Below, piece by piece: positions 23,892 through 31,765 of a stretch of DNA of 41,916 nucleotides. Origin of the DNA: Planctomycetota bacterium (GTDB taxonomy: Bacteria; Planctomycetota; Phycisphaerae; Sedimentisphaerales; Anaerobacaceae). Below the pieces are notes generated by a model. That model was not told the origin of the DNA. It worked only from the letters and a program-made list of their open reading frames with translations, and ran no database searches. The translations under genes were made by a program, and so were the position numbers. The stretch covers positions 1 through 41,916 of the forward strand of contig DUZJ01000025.1 in NCBI GenBank assembly GCA_013349615.1, given 5' to 3'. How positions within the stretch are numbered: position 1 is the first letter of the stretch; every line of letters begins with the position of its first letter.

Positions 23892-24605
23892 ATGACAACA
23901 GACTTTACAAGACGCAGGTTTATGGAAGCGGCCGGTGCAGCAATCGTTACCGGTGCCGCAACAGCGACAACATCCGCCCAGGCTGCAGCCGGGTCCCGCG
24001 GCCAAACCATTCGGATTGTCGGCATTTCCTGCAGCCCGCGGAAAGGCAAAACCACAGCCGCCTCACTGCGTGTCTGTCTGCAGGCGGCCGCAAAAGCTGA
24101 CCCCCGAATTGACGTCGAACTTATCGAGCTGGCCGGTATGAAAATCGACGGCTCGTTGGCCGCCGGCCTGCCGCTCGAACCGGGGCAAAAGGACGATTTT
24201 CCGAGACTTGTCCCAAAACTCTCGGACCCGAGAGTGGCCGGAATCATCATTGGAACTCCGGTCTATTTCGGCAATATGACGTCTCTGTGCAAGGCCTTCC
24301 TCGACCGTTTCATTGCTTTCCGTAAGAACAACTTTGCGCTGAGCAACAAAGTCGCCGGTGTCCTTGCAGTCGGCGGAGCCCGCAACGGCGGCCAGGAAGT
24401 GACCATCCAATCGGTGCAGGCCGCGCTGTTCTGCCAGGAGATGATAATAGTCGGCGACGGCAGACCTACCGCCCGTATCGGCGCAACCGTCTGGAACAAC
24501 GGCAAAAGTCCCGTTACCGAAGATGAGTTCGGAATGGACACCGCTAAAAATCTGGGACGCCGCGTTGCCGAAGTCGCATTGAAGATGGCCGCCACCGGCA
24601 AGTAA
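23892..24605 (+). CDS. Tat-exported flavodoxin-fold (NADPH-dependent FMN reductase-like) protein
   Basis: A 237-residue protein with a twin-arginine signal (TRRRFMEAAGAAIVTGAAT) and a flavodoxin-like fold. The phosphate-binding loop ISCSPRKGKTTAAS and the aromatic/GTPVYFGNMTSLCKAFLDRF segment are typical of iron-sulfur flavoprotein/NADPH-FMN reductase families, while the lack of clustered cysteines argues against an Fe-S member. Export is unusual for this fold, since the flavin donor would have to be found outside the cytoplasm. GAAAGGAGTTTAGTA precedes ATG 23892. It lies between ccdA-like and a relic of a ccdA-like 3' end, so it may have been inserted into a duplicated region. Confidence 0.8.
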   Translation: MTTDFTRRRFMEAAGAAIVTGAATATTSAQAAAGSRGQTIRIVGISCSPRKGKTTAASLRVCLQAAAKADPRIDVELIELAGMKIDGSLAAGLPLEPGQKDDFPRLVPKLSDPRVAGIIIGTPVYFGNMTSLCKAFLDRFIAFRKNNFALSNKVAGVLAVGGARNGGQEVTIQSVQAALFCQEMIIVGDGRPTARIGATVWNNGKSPVTEDEFGMDTAKNLGRRVAEVALKMAATGK

Positions 24606-24668
24606 ACAAATGCGCTGGCGTCGCTGGCTATCGACTGACCGCGACGGATTTTGTCTGCGCATAACGCT

Positions 24669-24782
24669 GTCCGGCAGTATATGAACTAGAATGAGAAATC
24701 CGGGGCCAACATAATCGTCAAGAAGATATGCGGCGTCCTTGTCTTTATAGCCGGCCTGTACCTCATTTACACCGCCAATTAG
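24669..24782 (+). pseudogene. 3' relic of a ccdA-like gene
   Basis: These 114 bases align without gaps to 23719-23832, the end of the intact CcdA-like gene, at roughly 69% identity by my count. In the matching frame it reads VRQYMN-stop-NEKSGANIIVKKICGV, then LVFIAGLYLIYTAN and a stop; one codon (TGG in the intact copy) is TAG here. Most differences are in third positions, so the fragment descends from a selected homologue and is not a decayed local copy. Confidence 0.85.
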
Positions 24783-24811
24783 GCCCAATTCTCCCCTTTT
24801 TGCAAAATTTT

Positions 24812-24840
24812 TTGAAAAATCCCTCCCAATTTGCTATAAT
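24812..24840 (+). promoter_or_regulatory. Sigma70-type promoter of the beta-helix protein gene
   Basis: TTGAAA (24812-24817), a 17-bp spacer and TATAAT (24835-24840). The predicted start at about 24847 gives a ~40-nt leader containing CGGAG before ATG 24887. The promoter begins 30 bases after the ccdA-like relic. Confidence 0.7.
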
Positions 24841-24886
24841 TGAAGTAGTATTTTATCGGCCCGTTGCGCGTTCGCGGAGTGCAAAA

Positions 24887-27166
24887 ATGAGATGCTTAAT
24901 CATTATTTTTGTTTACCTGCTGGCAGCAATCCCCTGCAGCGCAAGAATTATCTATGTGGATGCCGATGCCACCGGGAATGATGATGGATCAAGTTGGGCT
25001 AATGCCTATAAATACTTGACATACGCTCTTGGTCACCCCACAAGCTGGTATGAGATCAGAGTTGCCCAGGGCATTTACAGACCCAACGATGGCATGGCAG
25101 CCGTGCCCAACTTCAACTGGAGAACGACAACTTTTCAGCTCAAAGACGGTGTAGTTATCAAGGGCGGTTACGCTGGCTTCGGTGAACCGGATCCCGATGC
25201 CCGCGACATCCAACTCTACGAAACCATCTTGAGCGGCGACCTTAACGTCGATGATGGCCCGAACTTCGCTAATAACGCTGAGAACAGCTACCATGTAGTA
25301 ACTGCTATCGAAACTGACGAGACATCTGTGCTGGACGGCTTCACCGTCACCGCCGGCAATGCCAATAGCGATGATCAATATGACTATAACTGTGGTGGAG
25401 GGATATATTGCTATGAATCACCACCTCCACCACCACCGCCACCGCCACCACCACCACCACTACCGCCGGGAGCAGTTGGGTCACAATCGTCTCCAGAAAT
25501 TCTGTCCGCCTACAACTTGACCGGCCCCACGATCACCAACTGCACTTTGAATGGAAACTCCGCGATTGATGGTGGCGCGATCGCCTGTATCCGCAACAGT
25601 CCAACTGTTACCAATTGTACGTTCATCGGAAATGCAACAGGGTTCTCCTATGGCAAAGGCGGTGGGATGTACAATTGGAGAAGCAATCCCACGCTGATCG
25701 ACTGCACATTCAGCGGCAACTTTGTATATTATGTAGGCGGCGGGATGTACAACAGAGAGAGCAGCCCAACACTTACCAACTGCATCTTCAGTGACAATTC
25801 GGCGAACAAGTACGCCGGCGGAATGTGTAACCACGATAGCAGTCCAACCCTGACTAACTGCACGTTCAGCGGAAACGTAGCTAAACATACAGGTGAGCAC
25901 GGTTCCGGAGGGGGTATGTGCAACTGGGAGAGCAGCCCGATACTGACCAACTGCACGTTCAGCGGAAACATGGCAGAAGGGTGGGGCGGCGGCGCGGTCT
26001 ACAATGGAGAGAGCAGTCTGAGGGTAACTAACTGTACGTTCAGTGGGAACTGGGGCAGCAAAAATGGCGGTGGAATGTTAAATACTGACAGCAATCTCAC
26101 CCTGATCAACTGTACATTTTTCAGCAATAGAGCGCGCGATGGAAACGCCTTGGCTTACGCCTCCTGGAGACAAGAGAGTCCAAGTAACATTGAGCTAACC
26201 AACTGTATCCTCTGGGACGGCGGTAACGAAATATGGAACAACGACAATTCGACGATAACGATGACCTACAGCGATGTCCAGGGTGGCTGGCCGGGCGAAG
26301 GAAATATTGATTCTGACCCATTGTTTATTGAGCCCGGTTGCTGGGACGCCAATGGAGTCTGGATTGAAGGTGACTATCATCTGCTCACCAGTTCGCCGTG
26401 TATTAATGTCGGCGATCCGAATTACATCGTTGAACCGAATGAAACGGATTTGGACGGCAAGCCTCGCGTAATCGCAGGCCGAATCGATATGGGAGCTTTT
26501 GAGTACTGGCAATTAGTACCAGCCGAAGTGAGGATTGTCCCCCGTAACATTAATCTGGCAAACAAGAGAAAAGGGATTACGTGCTACATCTGGCTTCCAG
26601 AAGCTTACAATGTTGCTGATATTGACTTATGTGTTGTGCTCCTTGAGTACGAAATTGAACCTGAGCAATTCTGGTTCAATCAAGAGAAACAAGTTGTGGT
26701 GGCCAGGTTCAGCTGCGAACAGCTTCAGACCTTTCTTAACGTAGGTGAGTTTGAACTATCAATAAGCGTCCAGTTAATGGACGGGACCGTATTCGAGGGC
26801 ACAGATGTAATTAAAGTCATATATGAAGGTGGTGGAAAATTGACCAAGCTTGGTAAGGCGAGCAATCCGAATCCCGCTGATGGCGCGGGATGGGTCGGTA
26901 TAACCACCGATTTGAGCTGGACAGCCGGTTATGGCGCCACATCGCACGATGTATACTTCGGCACAAGCTATCCGCCCCCATTCGTATGCAACCAGACTGC
27001 TGCAATATTTGAACCCGGCACGATGGTTTATAGCACAAAGTACTGCTGGCGTATTGATGAGGTCAATAAGTGGGGCAAAACCACCGGTACAGTCTGGAGC
27101 TTCACGACTAAGCCGTTCCCACCATCGCCTCCACCACCTCCGCCTCCGCCACCCCCACCGCCGTAA
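24887..27166 (+). CDS. Secreted right-handed beta-helix protein with GGGMxN repeats, Fn3-like domain and polyproline tracts
   Basis: A 759-residue exported protein: signal peptide (LIIIFVYLLAAIPCSA), a start domain typical of surface beta-helix proteins (IIYVDADATGNDDGSSWANA), then about eight repeats of the form SSPTLTNCTFSGN with GGGMYN (residues about 210-430), like Chlamydia Pmp repeats. A 'dockerin-less' spacer domain (about 550-650) and a fibronectin-III-like domain (LSWTAGYGATSHDVYFG, CWRIDEVNKWGKTTGTVWSF) follow. A polyproline run of about 14 splits the beta-helix near residue 185, and a second ends the protein right before the stop. The ATG is supported by CGGAG and a promoter. Likely cell-surface or adhesive; no anchoring domain is seen, so it may be truncated. 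Confidence 0.8.
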   Translation: MRCLIIIFVYLLAAIPCSARIIYVDADATGNDDGSSWANAYKYLTYALGHPTSWYEIRVAQGIYRPNDGMAAVPNFNWRTTTFQLKDGVVIKGGYAGFGEPDPDARDIQLYETILSGDLNVDDGPNFANNAENSYHVVTAIETDETSVLDGFTVTAGNANSDDQYDYNCGGGIYCYESPPPPPPPPPPPPPLPPGAVGSQSSPEILSAYNLTGPTITNCTLNGNSAIDGGAIACIRNSPTVTNCTFIGNATGFSYGKGGGMYNWRSNPTLIDCTFSGNFVYYVGGGMYNRESSPTLTNCIFSDNSANKYAGGMCNHDSSPTLTNCTFSGNVAKHTGEHGSGGGMCNWESSPILTNCTFSGNMAEGWGGGAVYNGESSLRVTNCTFSGNWGSKNGGGMLNTDSNLTLINCTFFSNRARDGNALAYASWRQESPSNIELTNCILWDGGNEIWNNDNSTITMTYSDVQGGWPGEGNIDSDPLFIEPGCWDANGVWIEGDYHLLTSSPCINVGDPNYIVEPNETDLDGKPRVIAGRIDMGAFEYWQLVPAEVRIVPRNINLANKRKGITCYIWLPEAYNVADIDLCVVLLEYEIEPEQFWFNQEKQVVVARFSCEQLQTFLNVGEFELSISVQLMDGTVFEGTDVIKVIYEGGGKLTKLGKASNPNPADGAGWVGITTDLSWTAGYGATSHDVYFGTSYPPPFVCNQTAAIFEPGTMVYSTKYCWRIDEVNKWGKTTGTVWSFTTKPFPPSPPPPPPPPPPPP

Positions 27167-27206
27167 GTAGTGTCTTTTACAATCTTACACAATCTAAACT
27201 GACCAG

Positions 27207-27323
27207 GTCGAGCTGACAATAACCGTCCAACTGACTGATGGGACTATCTTCGAGGCCCCGGATATAATCAAAGTGCTAAATAATGCCCGCCAAAAAACCG
27301 CTAAGCAGCGTATTCTTTATTGA
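27207..27323 (+). pseudogene. Relic matching an internal end of the beta-helix gene
   Basis: The frame 27207-27323 reads VELTITVQLTDGTIFEAPDI then IKV and a short tail to TGA. This matches FELSISVQLMDGTVFEGTDV-IKV in the preceding protein (about 26752-26820), both copies being in open frame. The homologous protein would have ended shortly after IKV, so the present gene's Fn3-like and polyproline tail replaced or displaced that ending, leaving the older end behind. Confidence 0.75.
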
Positions 27324-27447
27324 CATTCCCGGTTGCCCGCCTGTATAGTACCAAATGGTAAATGGTCAGCTATGCCGCCGGACAAAGCGAACGCATATAC
27401 CCATTTACGCATAAACGTATAAACGAAGCGCGATAGGAGTTTGAAAA

Positions 27448-28818
27448 ATGGATCCTGCAATCTTCAAGGCGTATGATATAAGAGGTGTTTATCCCGACCA
27501 GCTCGACAAGGAGGCCGCGTGGAAAATCGGCTACGCCACCGCCCGGTTCCTGCGCTCTCTGCTTCGCGGTTACCAGAGGGGCCAGGCAAATGCCCAGTCC
27601 CTCTGTGTCGGACGTGACATGAGAACACACAGCGAACGCCTGGGCCAGGCACTTATTGAAGGGATGAACGCCACCGGCACAAACGTCATTGATATAGGAA
27701 TGATTGACACGCCGCAGATGTATTTTGCAATCAATCATCTCGGCACCTGCGGCGGCGTTCAGGTTACCGCTTCGCACAATCCGGCCAGGTATAACGGCTT
27801 CAAAATATCCGGACTCGGCGCCAAGCCCATCGGCGTTGATACCGGCTTGAAGGACATAGAGCATATCGCGACAGGTTTGCCTCACACAAAATCCAGAAGT
27901 GCCGGCTCTGTAAAGAAACGGGATTTGACCGAAGAATACAAAAATCACGTCCTCAAGTTTCGGCAGCCGAGCAGCAATGAGCTCAAGCTCGCCGTTGATG
28001 CTTCCAATGGAATGGCGGGGAAAATGGTGCCGGCCATTTTCAGCGACCTGCCGGTACAAATAGTACCGCTCAACTTCGAGCATAAGGGAAAATTCGAGCA
28101 CCCGCCAAACCCCCTCATTGAAAAAAATCTCTCTCAGGTAAAAGATGCGGTAAGGAGACAAAACTGCGATTTCGGAATCTGCTTCGATGGTGACGCCGAC
28201 AGGCTCATGATGGTTGACCAGGCCGGTGATACTATAAGTTGTGATTTGCTCACCGCCCTGATGGCGCCTTATTTTCTCAGGCAAAACCCCAAGGCAACCG
28301 TCGTTTATGATTTGCGAAGCAGTCAGGTTGTCGTTGATGAGATTATCAACAATGGCGGCACGCCCCGAAGGGAACGCGTCGGACACGCCTTTATGAAAAA
28401 GGCAATGCGCGACTCGCACGCAGTATTCGGCGGCGAGCTTTCCGGACACTTCTATTATCGCGACAACTACTGCACCGACTCGGCATTTATTACCCTCGTG
28501 TACGTATTGAACATCGTCAGTGAAGCCGACATACCGATAAGTCAGCTTATACAGCCGCTGCGAAGGTACTACCACAGCGGCGAGATAAACTTCAAGGTAG
28601 AGGACAAGCAGGCAAAAATGGACGGCCTTGCAAGGAAATACAGTGACGCCCAAATCGACTACCTCGACGGCGTCTCCATCCAGTATAAGGACTGGTGGTT
28701 TAATTGTCGGCCCAGCAATACCGAACCGTTACTGCGGCTGAATGTCGAGGCAAAGAGCAGAGAGATGCTCTACGAAAATCTCGCAGAGCTCAAAGCCCAA
28801 CTCGGAACGCCGGTATGA
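27448..28818 (+). CDS. Phosphomannomutase/phosphoglucomutase
   Basis: This 456-residue enzyme of the alpha-D-phosphohexomutase family moves phosphate between C1 and C6 of hexose phosphates. The catalytic phosphoserine is in TASHNP (Ser109), the metal-binding loop is DGDADRLM (about 249-256), the sugar-specificity loop GELSGHFYYRD is near 330, and the phosphate-binding RPSNTEPLLRL is near the C-terminus. The product feeds cell-envelope polysaccharide or GDP-mannose synthesis (inferred). The start is ATG 27448 with TAGGAGTTTGAAAA upstream. DUF1805 and a TIM-barrel isomerase follow closely. Confidence 0.93.
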   Translation: MDPAIFKAYDIRGVYPDQLDKEAAWKIGYATARFLRSLLRGYQRGQANAQSLCVGRDMRTHSERLGQALIEGMNATGTNVIDIGMIDTPQMYFAINHLGTCGGVQVTASHNPARYNGFKISGLGAKPIGVDTGLKDIEHIATGLPHTKSRSAGSVKKRDLTEEYKNHVLKFRQPSSNELKLAVDASNGMAGKMVPAIFSDLPVQIVPLNFEHKGKFEHPPNPLIEKNLSQVKDAVRRQNCDFGICFDGDADRLMMVDQAGDTISCDLLTALMAPYFLRQNPKATVVYDLRSSQVVVDEIINNGGTPRRERVGHAFMKKAMRDSHAVFGGELSGHFYYRDNYCTDSAFITLVYVLNIVSEADIPISQLIQPLRRYYHSGEINFKVEDKQAKMDGLARKYSDAQIDYLDGVSIQYKDWWFNCRPSNTEPLLRLNVEAKSREMLYENLAELKAQLGTPV

Positions 28819-28885
28819 TATGAATATCGCTTACAGATGAGGGATTCGTTTTTGCCTCAAAGGCCCATTTTTCAAGGAGAGGATA

Positions 28886-29194
28886 ATGGAAATAAACACA
28901 ATGACGTATCAGGCCCCGAACGGTCTGGTTGAAGGCGTACAGGCCAAGTGGTCCGGTTTCAATATTCTGCTCGTTACCGGCCCTAAAGGCTTCCTGGCTT
29001 GTCCTGCTATTGATGTCGAAGCCTGCCAAGGCTACGGCGTTGCCGCCGCAATAGTCGAGAGCACTCCGGACAATCCGATTGGCACACTCGACCGCTTCCC
29101 TGACCGCAAGATAACAAAGGCGAACGCAAAAGCAAAAGACCTCGGTATTAACGAAGGTATGGATGTCGCCGATGCCTTCGCCCTTATCGCCTGA
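28886..29194 (+). CDS. DUF1805 (YunC-type) protein
   Basis: A 102-residue protein covering one DUF1805 domain: the N-terminal strand and the KWSGFNILLVTGPKGFLACP core, followed by IDVEACQGYGVAAAIVE and a short hinge with GTLDRFPDRKI. The role is unknown across the family. AAGGAGAGGATA precedes ATG 28886. It lies 67 bases after the hexomutase and 45 before the Tat-exported isomerase-like protein, so co-transcription is possible. Confidence 0.85.
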   Translation: MEINTMTYQAPNGLVEGVQAKWSGFNILLVTGPKGFLACPAIDVEACQGYGVAAAIVESTPDNPIGTLDRFPDRKITKANAKAKDLGINEGMDVADAFALIA

Positions 29195-29239
29195 ATCTAT
29201 GTATATTCAACCAAAAATTTATAAAAGGAGGAGTTACTT

Positions 29240-30199
29240 ATGACTAAATGTCACCTTTCACGACGCCGGTTGCTGACCGGCACCGGCGCTGCCGTTGCTG
29301 CCGTGGCCACCGCCGCCGTCACCGACAAGACAGCCAAAGCCGGCGCCTCTGCCGCAGTGCCTTTCAAATACTGCCTTAATACAAGCACTATCCGCGGCCA
29401 AAAGCTCACCCTGGACAAAGAAATCGAAATCGCTGCAAAGGCCGGCTACCGCGCCATCGAGCCCTGGGTACATAAAGTCCACGAACATGCCGGCTCCGGC
29501 GGTAATCTAAAGGACCTGCGAAAGCGCATCGCAGACTTGGGCCTGGCCGTCGAAAGTGCCATCAGTTTTTTTCAATGGATTGTCGACGACGACACCAGGC
29601 GTGCAAATGGCCTCGAACAGGCAAAACGCGATATGGACGTCCTCGCCCGGATTGGCGGCAAACGTATCGCCGCGCCGCCAGCCGGTGCCACGAGAGGGCC
29701 GGCCCTCGATTTGATGAAGGCAGCCGAACGATATCGCACACTCCTCGAAATCGGCGACAAAATCGGCGTCGTCCCAGAGGTAGAGATATGGGGCCCTTCC
29801 CGGAACCTGCACCGGTTGGGACAGGCCATGTTTGTCGTCATCGAAAGCGGCCACCCAAAGGCCTGCCTGATGCCCGACGTCTATCACATCTATAAGGGCG
29901 GCTCGGACTTCACCGGCCTAAAGCAGCTAAGTGCCCATGCTATCCAGGTCTTTCATTTGAATGATTACCCCGCCGACCCGCCGCGCGACAGGATTGGCGA
30001 CCGCGACCGTGTCATGCCAGGCGACGGCATAGCTCCGCTGACGCAAATCATCCGCGACCTCCGCGACACGGGCAGCCGCGCCGTGTTGTCCCTGGAGCTG
30101 TTCAACCCGAACTATTGGAAGCAGGACGCCCTTGCCGTTGCCAAAATCGGCCTGACAAAAATGAAAGCCGCCGTGAAAAAAGCGTTAGGTACTAACTAA
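29240..30199 (+). CDS. Tat-exported sugar phosphate isomerase/epimerase-like TIM-barrel protein
   Basis: A 319-residue protein of the xylose isomerase-like TIM-barrel family. A twin-arginine signal (LSRRRLLTGTGAAVAAVATAA) precedes the barrel. The first strand motif (FKYCLNTSTIRG), the acidic residues of EIAAKAGYRAIEPWVHKVH, the metal-site region VPEVEIWG and DVYHIYKGG, and the C-terminal LSLELFNPNYW match the family. Such proteins act on inositols or sugars, consistent with the Gfo/Idh/MocA proteins at 9.2-12.9 kb. AAAAGGAGGAGTTACTT gives a strong ribosome site for ATG 29240. Confidence 0.88.
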   Translation: MTKCHLSRRRLLTGTGAAVAAVATAAVTDKTAKAGASAAVPFKYCLNTSTIRGQKLTLDKEIEIAAKAGYRAIEPWVHKVHEHAGSGGNLKDLRKRIADLGLAVESAISFFQWIVDDDTRRANGLEQAKRDMDVLARIGGKRIAAPPAGATRGPALDLMKAAERYRTLLEIGDKIGVVPEVEIWGPSRNLHRLGQAMFVVIESGHPKACLMPDVYHIYKGGSDFTGLKQLSAHAIQVFHLNDYPADPPRDRIGDRDRVMPGDGIAPLTQIIRDLRDTGSRAVLSLELFNPNYWKQDALAVAKIGLTKMKAAVKKALGTN

Positions 30200-30209
30200 C
30201 CTATCAGAC

Positions 30210-30278
30210 TTGTTTAGCCGTCGCCGGCACGGCGAGACAAAACGAATTTATATTTAGCCTGCGGTTTTACCGCAGGTT
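30210..30278. repeat. Two dispersed hairpin repeats
   Basis: 30210-30238 contains TTGTTTAGCCGTCGCCG with a GCCG...CGGC hairpin; relatives are at 32548-32566, 36966-36992 and about 40197-40214. 30249-30278 is an exact inverted copy of 3361-3390, with the core CCTGCGGTTTTACCGCAGG. Both lie after the isomerase gene, where they could act as weak terminators. Confidence 0.75.
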
Positions 30279-30341
30279 GTTTTCGCCCTCACATTTATTG
30301 TGGGATTCCTGAAACTAATATATCGGAAAGAGAGGAAAATC

Positions 30342-31094
30342 ATGAAAACCAAAAAACACACCATTCTACCAACAGCTCTGGCTATGTGTTTATTGGGGGC
30401 ATTGCCCGTGAGTTCCCTTGCTAAATTAAGCAGCAAACAGAAGTCTTTAAGTTTAATTACAAGTATGGTCGTTTCAGTGAGTACTACTAAAGAGGCAAGA
30501 GAAGCAGGCTTGAAAGAAGAGGATATCAGAAAAGATATTGCAACCCGGCTTGAACAAACAGGTGTTAAGACCCTACCCGAGTATATGTATGGGCCGCCTC
30601 GCCTGCAGATAAGGATCAATGCATACAAAATCCCTAATCAGGAAATGTTCGTTGATAACATAGATGTTCTTTTTAAACAGGAAGTTACTTTAGCCAGAAA
30701 TCCCGAAGAGAAGATTACCGCCGTTACCTGGGAACATTCGTGGCTTTCAAACTCGCCTCCACAGCGGTTTGTTAAGCACATCAAGAGCAATATAAAGATT
30801 TTAATTGATGGATTCATCGCTGATTATCTTGCTGCAAATCCACCGGACAAGCGTCCCGCAGACGTCAACAATATTGCCATTGTTTTGCCGGCCGTCCCCG
30901 ACAAGCAAACCAAGCCGCTTGTTAAACCGACAACAGCCGAGTACAAGTACGTGGCATCAAAGAACAGCAAGGTCTTTCACAAGCCGGACTGCCGCTGGGT
31001 CAAAAGAATAAAGCCCTCTAATCTCGTAACTTACAGCACCAGGGCCAAGGCAACAGAAGCCGGGAAAAGACCCTGCAAAACCTGTAAACCATAG
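30342..31094 (+). CDS. Secreted protein with C-terminal Cys-rich (Ada-type metal-binding-like) domain
   Basis: A 250-residue exported protein. The signal peptide (TILPTALAMCLLGALPVSSLA) is followed by ~170 residues without a recognised domain and a C-terminal segment of about 45 residues (SKNSKVFHKPDCRWVKRI, then GKRPCKTCKP) resembling the Ada-type zinc-binding domain: three Cys and one His in the right order. That domain usually occurs in the periplasm or in nuclease-linked proteins; here its role is unknown. ATG 30342 is chosen because GAGAGGAAAATC precedes it. It is followed by mntP with a 44-base gap. Confidence 0.75.
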   Translation: MKTKKHTILPTALAMCLLGALPVSSLAKLSSKQKSLSLITSMVVSVSTTKEAREAGLKEEDIRKDIATRLEQTGVKTLPEYMYGPPRLQIRINAYKIPNQEMFVDNIDVLFKQEVTLARNPEEKITAVTWEHSWLSNSPPQRFVKHIKSNIKILIDGFIADYLAANPPDKRPADVNNIAIVLPAVPDKQTKPLVKPTTAEYKYVASKNSKVFHKPDCRWVKRIKPSNLVTYSTRAKATEAGKRPCKTCKP

Positions 31095-31138
31095 ATAAAT
31101 GGCCCAGAACCGGTATAATAATTGAATAGGCAGCGGTT

Positions 31139-31699
31139 ATGGGTTTAATCACAATCATAATTATTGCTTTCGCCCTCGCGATGGATGCCTTTGCCGTCTC
31201 CATCGTCAGCGGCACCGCCTACAGGAAGCTAAAGGTAAAGCACGCCCTGCGAATGGCGCTCTCCTTCGGTGCCTTTCAGGCAATGATGCCCTTAATCGGC
31301 TCGCTGGCAGGACTCACAATAAGGGAGTACATCGCAGACTATGACCATTGGGTCGCCTTTGGACTCCTAAGTGCGGTCGGCGGAAAAATGATTTACGAGT
31401 CCTTCAAAATCAAACCGGCTGATGACAAATTTAATCCGTCGAATGTCCTGGTCTTACTCGTCCTATCTGTAGCAACAAGTATCGACGCCCTCGCAGTCGG
31501 CATAACGCTCTCGTTTTTGAAGGTTTCAATCGCAGTGGCCGTCGTTATTATCGGTCTTGTAACCTTCATACTCTCCTATCTCGGCGTATTTGTCGGCAAG
31601 AAATTAGGGCATTTTTTTGAAAACAAAATCGAAGCCATCGGCGGTATTATCCTCATCGCCCTCGGCATAAAAATACTGATTGAGCACCGATTTTTTTGA
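31139..31699 (+). CDS. mntP: Manganese efflux pump MntP
   Basis: A 186-residue, six-helix protein. Both repeats show the family motif with acidic residues in the membrane, ALAMDAFAVSIVSG (about 11-24) and SVATSIDALAVGIT (about 111-124), each with an Asp. It exports Mn(II) to avoid toxicity. No yybP-ykoY-type riboswitch fits in the 44-base gap upstream, so regulation by Mn must act elsewhere or be absent. The ribosome site is weak (AGGCAGCGGTT). Confidence 0.9.
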   Translation: MGLITIIIIAFALAMDAFAVSIVSGTAYRKLKVKHALRMALSFGAFQAMMPLIGSLAGLTIREYIADYDHWVAFGLLSAVGGKMIYESFKIKPADDKFNPSNVLVLLVLSVATSIDALAVGITLSFLKVSIAVAVVIIGLVTFILSYLGVFVGKKLGHFFENKIEAIGGIILIALGIKILIEHRFF

Positions 31700-31730
31700 A
31701 AAAATTTGTTAAATATTCATCTAATTGTGC

Positions 31731-31758
31731 TTGCATTCGATTCCGATTGTGGTAGAAT
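31731..31758 (+). promoter_or_regulatory. Promoter of the LexA-like repressor gene, predicts a leaderless mRNA
   Basis: TTGCAT (31731-31736), a 16-bp spacer and TAGAAT (31753-31758). The ATG at 31766 is seven bases past the -10, at the expected start, and no ribosome site lies between. Confidence 0.5.
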
Positions 31759-31765
31759 TTGAAAT

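Noticed and set aside
27370-28653. Long minus-strand open frame (427 codons) opposite the hexomutase
   Set aside because: It is the shadow of phosphomannomutase, whose catalytic motifs are clear; it starts without a ribosome site and shows no domain.
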